Source: Thiohalospira sp051745535 (GTDB lineage: Bacteria; Pseudomonadota; Gammaproteobacteria; Thiohalospirales; Thiohalospiraceae). Taken from it: a DNA stretch of 11,888 nt. The first letter of the stretch is position 1; each line of letters begins with the position of its first letter. The position numbers and the translations under genes were made by a program. The notes under the pieces are model-generated. The model worked only from the letters and a program-made list of their open reading frames with translations. It ran no database searches and was not told where the DNA came from. The DNA lies in the NCBI GenBank assembly GCA_051745535.1, contig JBNJED010000045.1, forward strand, positions 1 through 11,888, in the 5' to 3' direction. This document shows, piece after piece, positions 7,554 to 11,888 of this stretch.

Positions 7554-8039
7554 TCAGGGTTCTCCATTGGGTGGATTCGGAAGATCTTCCCCCGTCCAGG
7601 CCTCCACGGGCGCATGGCGGGGGGCTCGGCGCGCCAGGCGCGCCCGGAATTCGTCCAGCGACGGCCGCTCCGCCAGCCGGAACAGGTGGGTGGCCCCCGG
7701 CCGGTCGGAGGCACCGAAACCGACCACCGCCGGCCGGGCCCCCGGCAGGGCCGCGGCCACCCGGGCCCAGAGCGCCTCGCGGCGGCGCTGATCGGTGGTA
7801 TACCAGACGGCCAGCGGCACCCGCGGCCGGAGGTAGTCCAGGTGCCACCGGGGCCGCCCCCCCGCCGTCCAGTGCCGCTCGACCCGGCTGCGCAGGCCGC
7901 CGGGGCCGAAGGCGCTGCCCACGTAGAGGTAACAGCCCCCGGCCAGCGCCTGCTCCCCCAGCGCGCCCACGGTATACCGCCCCGGGTCGAGGCGGAAGAG
8001 GAAGGCGTAGGTCCCCGCCTCCCGCGGTGGCCGCGCCAC
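7554..8039 (-). CDS. DUF123/GIY-YIG-type small nuclease-like protein (Uri family)
   Basis: A 161-residue protein with the DUF123 (PF01986) pattern of the GIY-YIG superfamily. GTY at 9-11 stands in for GIY, CYLYVGSA at 36-43 for the YIG strand, then GLRSRVERHW (49-58) with the expected arginine, and WHLDYL at 65-70. DUF123 proteins occur alone or fused to endonuclease III in archaea, which hints at a DNA repair role, but no reaction is established for the stand-alone form. The start is GTG at 8039, three bases after the oxidoreductase stop, so translation is probably coupled. The next gene starts 4 bases after its stop. The C-terminal tail (APVEAWTGEDLPNPPNGEP) is low complexity. The conserved Glu near the end of typical GIY-YIG domains is not obvious to me, so catalysis is uncertain. 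Confidence 0.82.
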   Translation of the reverse strand: MARPPREAGTYAFLFRLDPGRYTVGALGEQALAGGCYLYVGSAFGPGGLRSRVERHWTAGGRPRWHLDYLRPRVPLAVWYTTDQRRREALWARVAAALPGARPAVVGFGASDRPGATHLFRLAERPSLDEFRARLARRAPRHAPVEAWTGEDLPNPPNGEP

Positions 8040-8042
8040 GGC

Positions 8043-9035
8043 TCAGGGCCGCAGGACGATCTTGCCCTGCATGCCGCCGGCCTCCAGGCGCTGGTGGGCC
8101 TCGACCACCTGCTCCAGCGCCAGGGTCTCGGCCACCTCCACCTGCAGGTCGCTGCTGTCCAGCCACTGGGCGCACCGGTCGAGGATGGTGCCCTGATGGT
8201 CCAGGGCCTCGGGGAGCCCGCGCAGTTGTGGCGTGAGCATGAGTTCGAAGGAGAGCCGCAGGTTGCGGGTGCGCGCCTCGGTAAGGTCCACCTCCCCCGG
8301 GTTGAGCAGGGTCACCAGGTCGCCGTAGTGGGCCACCGCCTCCACGGTGCGGCGCCAGGTGGCCCCGCCCACCGTGTCCAGGGCGACATCCACGCCGCGT
8401 CCGTCGGTCCAGGCCAGGGTGGCGTCGACGAAATCGCGCTCGGTGTAGATGATGATCTCCTCCGCCCCGAGCCCGCCGACGAAGCCGATGCGGTCGCGGC
8501 TGCCCACCGTCGTGGCGGTCCGGGCCCCCTGGAGCCGCGCCAGCTGCAGCGCCACGTGGCCCACGCCACCGGCACCGGCGTGGATCAGGGCGGTCTGGTC
8601 GGCCTGCAGCCGCGCGCGGTCGAACAGGGACTCCCAGGCCGTGATCGCGACCAGGGGCGCGGCGGCGGCCGTCGTGAAGTCCACCGACTCCGGCAGGGGC
8701 CGGGCGCGGGCGGCGTCCACCACGGTGTACTCGGCATAGGTGCCCGGCGCCGCCCCCAGGCCGCCGTAGCAGAGGAAGACCCGGTCGCCCACGGCGCGGT
8801 CGGTGACCCCCTCCCCCACCTCGACGATCTCGCCGGCGGCATCGCAGCCGGGGATGAAGGGCAGGCCCTCGGCAAACATGGGGCCGCGCTGGCGGACCTT
8901 GGTATCCACCGGATTGACCCCGGCGGCCCGGATGGCCACCTTCACCTGCCCGGGCCGCTCGATGGCCGGCTCCGGGACCTCCTCGTAGCGCAGCTGTTCC
9001 GCCCCGCCGGGCTCGTGCACGCGAACGGCTCTCAT
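8043..9035 (-). CDS. NADPH:quinone oxidoreductase-like protein (zeta-crystallin type, MDR superfamily)
   Basis: A 330-residue cytoplasmic medium-chain dehydrogenase/reductase without zinc ligands. The N-terminal GroES-like domain carries GVNPVDTKVRQRG (39-51) and GCDAAGEIVEVG (63-74). The Rossmann domain has the NAD(P)H loop AGAGGVG at 153-159 followed by HVALQLARLQGA. The C-terminus GGMQGKIVLRP is typical of quinone oxidoreductase/zeta-crystallin proteins, which reduce quinones or other electrophilic carbonyls by one or two electrons. The substrate here is unknown. The ATG at 9035 overlaps the TGA of the small upstream gene (ATGA), and AGGAGG lies about 7 bases before the start, the strongest Shine-Dalgarno in this operon. 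Expression may therefore be higher than that of its neighbours. Length is normal for the family. Confidence 0.9.
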   Translation of the reverse strand: MRAVRVHEPGGAEQLRYEEVPEPAIERPGQVKVAIRAAGVNPVDTKVRQRGPMFAEGLPFIPGCDAAGEIVEVGEGVTDRAVGDRVFLCYGGLGAAPGTYAEYTVVDAARARPLPESVDFTTAAAAPLVAITAWESLFDRARLQADQTALIHAGAGGVGHVALQLARLQGARTATTVGSRDRIGFVGGLGAEEIIIYTERDFVDATLAWTDGRGVDVALDTVGGATWRRTVEAVAHYGDLVTLLNPGEVDLTEARTRNLRLSFELMLTPQLRGLPEALDHQGTILDRCAQWLDSSDLQVEVAETLALEQVVEAHQRLEAGGMQGKIVLRP

Positions 9036-9331
9036 GCGGGCTCCTCCTTCGCCAGAAATTCCTCCACCAGGGCTCGCCACTCGGCCTCCAGCGAACCCGT
9101 CTCCACCGGGCAGCCGGCGCGGCGATACCAGTAGGCGGCATTCCCCGGATCCCCCTCCACCCGGTGGAGATGGGCGTGGACCCGGGCGGCATCCGCCCCG
9201 CCGACCGCCTGTACCGTGGCGTGGGCGCCGTGCCAGTCCCCCCGCCCCAGCTGCCACAGGGCACGGAGGGCGGGCGACAGGCTCGGCGCCTCGTCAGCGG
9301 CGAGCAGTCGCTGGAATGCGGCGTATTCCAT
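9032..9331 (-). CDS. Small TPR-like conserved hypothetical protein
   Basis: A 99-residue protein with no predicted signal or membrane segment. Its core, LWQLGRGDWHGAHATVQAV followed by ARVHAHLHRVEGDPGNAAYWYRRAG, looks like two adjoining helix-turn-helix units of tetratricopeptide or Sel1 type: a G-D-W turn, then G-D-P-G-N-A-AYWY-RRAG. I have a general memory of similar short unnamed proteins with this HAYLHRxEGDxxNAxYWYRRAG pattern in many bacteria, but know no function. ATG 9331 is preceded by GGGAGG at about 4 bases, a good ribosome site. The stop overlaps the oxidoreductase start by ATGA, so the two are probably made together. A 60-base gap separates it from the upstream methyltransferase gene. 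A protein-binding adaptor role would fit the fold but is inference. Confidence 0.82.
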   Translation of the reverse strand: MEYAAFQRLLAADEAPSLSPALRALWQLGRGDWHGAHATVQAVGGADAARVHAHLHRVEGDPGNAAYWYRRAGCPVETGSLEAEWRALVEEFLAKEEPA

Positions 9332-9391
9332 GGCCCCTCCCGGGCAGAATCGATACCAACGGGGGAAGGCTAAACCGCCGCCGGGGCCCCT

Positions 9392-10048
9392 TCAATCCAC
9401 CCGCCGTGGGGCCATCATCGGCCGGCGGAACAGGAAGGCATCCCGCGCCACCGCCTCCCACGCCAGCCCGTGGCGGCGGGCGAACCACGCCAGGGTCGAC
9501 CGCGAGAAGAAGGCGACGTGGGTGGGATCGTCCTTGTACCGCCAGCTAGCAAACCGCCGGGCATCGATGACCGGCTGGGTCATGATCCCCAGCCAGCCCC
9601 CCGGCCGCAGCCGCTCCAGCAGGCACGCCAGGGTCCGCCCCGGGTCGTGCAGGTGCTCCACCACCTCCGTGGCGGTGATGAAGTCGTAGGTCCCGGTGAG
9701 CGCCCGGGCGTCATCCGCATAGAGGGGATCGTAGACCTGCATCTCGAAGCCCCGCTCGCGGCCCACGGCCGCCAGGGCCGGCCCCGGCCCGCAGCCGAAA
9801 TCGAGCCCCCGGGAGCCGGTGGGGCAGCGTTCGGCGAGGGGCTCGAAGAGGCGCCCCAGGAAGCGACGGTAGCCAGGATCGTCGGGGTGGTTCTCGTGGC
9901 GGTCGTACTCCGCCCGCTCCCCCGCCGGATCCGGCCGGTCCCCCGGCGGCACGCTCACCAGGTCGCAGGTCCGGCAGCGCCAGTAGCTGCGCCGCCGGTC
10001 CCGGCCGAATAGCTGCAGCCGGCCCCCGTCGCACAGCGGGCAGATCAC
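9392..10048 (-). CDS. Class I SAM-dependent methyltransferase with N-terminal zinc ribbon
   Basis: A 218-residue protein. Residues C3-x2-C6 and C25-x2-C28 form a four-cysteine zinc ribbon (CPLC ... CRTC). The Rossmann methyltransferase domain follows, with the SAM-binding loop GLDFGCGPGP at 81-90, an acidic residue at D107 (VYDP) for the ribose, ATEVVEHLHDP at 126-136 as post-motif, and LRPGGWLGI at 147-155. This architecture is usual for methyltransferase-type 11/12 proteins acting on small molecules or sugars; the substrate cannot be inferred. The start is GTG at 10048, overlapping the transporter stop (GTGA, 10045-10048), which implies translational coupling. No alternative start fits, because the cysteine pair begins at residue 3. 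The C-terminus MMAPRRVD is short and basic. Confidence 0.88.
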   Translation of the reverse strand: MICPLCDGGRLQLFGRDRRRSYWRCRTCDLVSVPPGDRPDPAGERAEYDRHENHPDDPGYRRFLGRLFEPLAERCPTGSRGLDFGCGPGPALAAVGRERGFEMQVYDPLYADDARALTGTYDFITATEVVEHLHDPGRTLACLLERLRPGGWLGIMTQPVIDARRFASWRYKDDPTHVAFFSRSTLAWFARRHGLAWEAVARDAFLFRRPMMAPRRVD

Positions 10049-11370
10049 GCCCGGCTCCCCTCCGGTACCGAATCGCCTTCCGGATGCTCTTCCTCCTCCG
10101 CAAGCGGCTCCTCCTCCTCGGCCTCGGCGGTGTACTCCAGCTCCGACTCGTCGGCGCGGGGGTCCAGCTCGGCCGCGGCCTGGGTCGTCCGCACCATGGG
10201 CATGTAATCGCCCTGATCCGCCAGCGGGATGGTGGGGCTGATGTGCATGCGCCAGAAGGCATAGGCCGCCAGCGACACCAGGATGGCGGCGAAGAAGAAG
10301 AGCAGGGACTGGGAGCCCAGCCGCTCCATGATCAGGCCGGCCACCAGCGGGCCGGCGACCGCCCCGCCGCCGTGGACGAGCAGCAGGGCCTGGGTCGCCT
10401 CGAGGACGCCGCCCTCGTGGAGGTGGTCGTTCATGTGGGCCACGGAGAGGCCGTAGACGGTGAACATCAACCCGCCGTAGAGGAAACTGGCCACCACGAT
10501 GGCCCCGCGACCGAAGAAGGTCGCCCCGAACAGGACCAGCGCCAGCAGGGCCCCGGCGACCCCCACCCAGGCGAGGACGGTCCGCCGGTCGTGGCGATCG
10601 GAGAGGTGGCCGATGGGGATCTGCAGCAGCGCCCCGCCCAGGATGGTCGCCGCCATGAAGGTCGCGACCCCCATCTTGTCCAGGCCGATGCCGCTGGCGA
10701 ACACCGGCCCCATGCCCCAGAAGGCGGCATAGGCGAGCCCCGAGAAGAAGGCCCCGGCGACCCCCAGGGGGGAGATGCTGACCAGGTGGCGCAGCCCCAG
10801 GGTTGGGGTCTCCAGGGGCGTGGGCTCGCGGAGCCGGGTCAATGCCACCGGCACCAGCGCCAGGGAGATGAGAATGGTTACCAGGCCGAAGGGGACAAAG
10901 GTGCTCACGTCCCCGGCCAGGAGCAGGAACTGCCCCCCGGCCAGGGCCAGCAGGGTGATGGTCATGTAGAGGGCGAAGACCTGGCCCCGGGTATTACTGG
11001 TGGACTGCTCCCCCAGCCAGCTCTCGATGACCATGTAGATGCCAACGAAGGCGGCGCCGGTGATGAGCCGCAGGAACATCCAGGCCACCGGGTCGGGGAA
11101 CATGGCGTGAAGGATGCCGGTGGTGGAGGCCACGGTAGCGAAGGCGGCGAAGGCGCGGACATGGCCCACCCGGCGCACGATCCCCGGTGCCCCGTAGGTC
11201 CCGACGATGAAGCCGGCGAAGTAGGCGGCCATGATGAGGCCGATGGTGGACTGCGCGACGCCGTCCATGCTCGCGCGCACGCCCAGGGCCGTCCCCAGGA
11301 GCCCCCCTCCCACCAGCAGCACGCCGATCCCGAGCAGAAGGGTGTAGATGGAATAGGCCAGCCTGAACAA
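10045..11370 (-). CDS. MFS transporter, YcaD-like, with acidic C-terminal tail
   Basis: A 441-residue inner membrane protein with about 12 hydrophobic segments in two halves of six. Loop motifs are typical of the major facilitator superfamily: GIVRRVGHVR between segments 2 and 3 and GHLSDRHDRRTVL (the A-like motif) between 8 and 9. The segment ending LADQGDYMPMVRTT ... LDPR is familiar from YcaD-type transporters, whose substrate is unknown. After the last membrane helix the cytoplasmic tail (about 50 residues) is strongly acidic, with runs EAEEEE and AEEEE, more than is usual. The start is TTG at 11370: AAGGAG lies 4 bases upstream, the codon directly precedes the first membrane helix, and no ATG or GTG is available before that helix. 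It appears to be the first gene of the minus-strand run and overlaps the methyltransferase start. Confidence 0.9.
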   Translation of the reverse strand: MFRLAYSIYTLLLGIGVLLVGGGLLGTALGVRASMDGVAQSTIGLIMAAYFAGFIVGTYGAPGIVRRVGHVRAFAAFATVASTTGILHAMFPDPVAWMFLRLITGAAFVGIYMVIESWLGEQSTSNTRGQVFALYMTITLLALAGGQFLLLAGDVSTFVPFGLVTILISLALVPVALTRLREPTPLETPTLGLRHLVSISPLGVAGAFFSGLAYAAFWGMGPVFASGIGLDKMGVATFMAATILGGALLQIPIGHLSDRHDRRTVLAWVGVAGALLALVLFGATFFGRGAIVVASFLYGGLMFTVYGLSVAHMNDHLHEGGVLEATQALLLVHGGGAVAGPLVAGLIMERLGSQSLLFFFAAILVSLAAYAFWRMHISPTIPLADQGDYMPMVRTTQAAAELDPRADESELEYTAEAEEEEPLAEEEEHPEGDSVPEGSRA

Positions 11371-11384
11371 TTCGCTCCTTCGTC

Positions 11385-11397
11385 CGCCCCGAGGGCG
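11385..11397 (-). other. Leader hairpin just before the transporter's ribosome site
   Basis: On the minus strand CGCCC-TCG-GGGCG forms a perfect 5-bp GC stem with a 3-base loop, ending 4 bases upstream of the AAGGAG ribosome site at 11380-11375. It would sit in the mRNA leader predicted from the promoter at 11485-11513 and has no T run. Confidence 0.4.
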
Positions 11398-11417
11398 CGC
11401 CTGTCGTGTTGTCGATC

Positions 11418-11434
11418 CCGCCGACTAGCGGCGG
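11418..11434 (-). other. Leader hairpin CCGCCG-CTAGT-CGGCGG
   Basis: A perfect 6-bp GC stem with a CTAGT loop on the minus strand, in the predicted 5' leader of the transporter gene. A further inverted repeat, CCCTTG (11447-11452) with CAAGGG (11472-11477), lies upstream of it. The leader may therefore fold into three consecutive stems. No known riboswitch class is recognisable to me. Confidence 0.4.
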
Positions 11435-11484
11435 CTCCTCTGCTTCCCTTGGAGGTGGCCGTACCGATTGTCAAGGGGCGGCGC

Positions 11485-11513
11485 AATATGCCCCCGCAGC
11501 GGCCCGCTGTCCA
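11485..11513 (-). promoter_or_regulatory. Candidate sigma-70 promoter of the transporter operon
   Basis: On the minus strand TGGACA (11513-11508, 5/6 to the -35 consensus) is separated by exactly 17 bases from CATATT (11490-11485, 4/6 to the -10 consensus). This is the best promoter-like arrangement I found in the window. It predicts a start near 11478 and a leader of about 108 bases to the TTG at 11370. An A6 tract (11534-11529 on this strand) sits about 15 bases upstream of the -35 and could act as an UP-like element. Confidence 0.5.
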
Positions 11514-11534
11514 GCCCCGCACAGGGCCTTTTTT
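11501..11534 (+). terminator. Plus-strand intrinsic-terminator-like hairpin with T6 run
   Basis: GGCCC (11501-11505) pairs with GGGCC (11524-11528), and TGT (11508-11510) pairs with ACA (11521-11523), with a two-base bulge on the left arm. Six T residues (11529-11534) follow immediately. No annotated plus-strand gene ends here: the transporter is on the other strand and the next plus gene starts at 11613. The right arm can also pair downstream (AGGGC 11523-11527 with GCCCT 11537-11541), giving two exclusive folds. The T run may instead be the A-tract of the minus-strand promoter. Confidence 0.4.
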
Positions 11535-11598
11535 GCGCCCTTGATTGCCGCGCCGCCAGGGGCCATCCTCGCGCCCCGTCGACGACCACGCCACCACC

Positions 11599-11611
11599 GG
11601 GGGAGGCCCCC
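11599..11611 (+). promoter_or_regulatory. Ribosome binding site inside a GC hairpin before the cyclotransferase gene
   Basis: GGGGG (11599-11603), AGG, CCCCC (11607-11611) forms a perfect 5-bp G-C stem with a 3-base loop. The Shine-Dalgarno GGAGG (11602-11606) is entirely within it, 6 bases before the ATG at 11613. Such a stem could hold down translation unless opened. Confidence 0.5.
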
Positions 11612-11612
11612 T

Positions 11613-11888
11613 ATGACGCCCTATTTCGCCTACGGCTCGAACATGCTTACCGCCCGCCTCCGGGCCCGGGTCCCCTCCGCCCATCCGGTGGGCCGGGCCC
11701 GTCTGGACAACCACGCCCTGGCCTGGCACATGGCCGGCCCGGACGGCTCCGCCAAGTGCGACATCGTCACCACCCCGGGTACGGTGGTTCACGGCGTCCT
11801 CTTCCGGCTCGACGCCGGGGAGCTGCCCCTGCTGGATGCCGCCGAGGGGCTGGGCCACGGCTACGACCGCGAGACGGTGACAGTCACC
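11613..11888 (+). CDS. Gamma-glutamylcyclotransferase-like (AIG2/GGCT fold) protein, 5' part
   Basis: The first 92 residues of a gene that runs past the right edge. The N-terminal YFAYGSNM (residues 4-11) is the signature substrate-binding loop of the gamma-glutamylcyclotransferase fold. GVLFRLDAGELPLLDAAEG contains the expected catalytic Glu (E78) just after the central strand, and GHGYDRETVTV matches the strand that follows in the family. GGCT enzymes convert gamma-glutamyl amino acids or related gamma-glutamyl amines to 5-oxoproline, while many bacterial members have unproven substrates. The ATG at 11613 is supported by GGAGG at 6 bases and by the motif starting at residue 4. The rest of the domain and any partner genes lie outside the window. 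Confidence 0.88.
   Translation, partial: MTPYFAYGSNMLTARLRARVPSAHPVGRARLDNHALAWHMAGPDGSAKCDIVTTPGTVVHGVLFRLDAGELPLLDAAEGLGHGYDRETVTVT

Noticed and set aside
7165..9264. A 699-codon minus-strand frame spanning several genes
   Set aside because: It is an out-of-frame reading of the oxidoreductase, DUF123 and lipoate ligase genes, dominated by Arg, Gly, Pro and Ala, with no motif.
11436..11455. GGGAAGCAG-like sequence on the minus strand, reminiscent of the SRP RNA tip
   Set aside because: The conserved GGAAGGAAGCAG core and the surrounding long helix of 4.5S RNA are absent.
11469..11474. Perfect TTGACA on the minus strand
   Set aside because: No acceptable -10 hexamer lies 16-18 bases downstream (the sequence there is CCAAGGG), so I favour the TGGACA-N17-CATATT pair just upstream.
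10084..11544. A 486-codon open frame on the plus strand, ending near the T6 hairpin
   Set aside because: It is antisense to the MFS transporter, with Gly/Gln/His/Asp/Glu-rich low-complexity translation and no recognisable fold. The terminator-like hairpin begins before its stop codon, so it is not a convincing gene end.

Overview
The window looks like chromosome from a GC-rich gammaproteobacterium. Codon third positions are almost all G or C, genes are packed with 4-base start/stop overlaps, and the tsaB-yoaA pairing is a gammaproteobacterial gene order. A PagL-type outer membrane lipid A deacylase at the left edge shows a Gram-negative envelope. Many proteins are rich in Asp/Glu, so a halophilic purple-sulfur-type lineage (Ectothiorhodospiraceae and relatives) is plausible, but that placement is inference. 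I see no tRNA, rRNA, CRISPR array, insertion sequence, integrase or phage gene, and composition looks uniform.

Layout, left to right. (1) 1-247, plus strand: 3' end of a PagL-like lipid A deacylase. It converges on a minus-strand operon at 271-3397: an unassigned 165-residue protein with a possible nuclease-like D...QxK signature, then the Fe-S helicase YoaA, then the tRNA t6A factor TsaB, each overlapping the next by 4 bases (ATGA). (2) 3526-5109, plus strand: a two-domain protein, an APH-like kinase fold fused to a P-loop kinase, divergent from that operon. Its stop codon overlaps in antiparallel the stop of a PAS-PAS-GGDEF diguanylate cyclase at 5106-6383 (minus). (3) 6479-11370, minus strand: a long tightly spaced run, in transcription order a YcaD-like MFS transporter, a zinc-ribbon class I methyltransferase, a 99-residue TPR-like protein of unknown role, a zeta-crystallin-type quinone oxidoreductase, a DUF123/GIY-YIG protein and a lipoate-protein ligase. 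(4) 11371-11612: the one sizeable intergenic region. It carries the transporter's likely promoter, a structured leader, a plus-strand terminator-like hairpin, and a hairpin that contains the ribosome binding site of the next gene. (5) 11613-11888, plus strand: 5' end of a gamma-glutamylcyclotransferase-like gene, cut by the window edge.

The genes are mostly housekeeping (tRNA modification, DNA repair, lipoylation), signalling (c-di-GMP) and small-molecule handling. I find no convincing undescribed multi-gene defence or biosynthetic system. The places most worth a second look are the 11371-11612 regulatory region, the unknown protein heading the yoaA-tsaB operon, the small TPR-like protein coupled to the oxidoreductase, and the kinase-kinase fusion.
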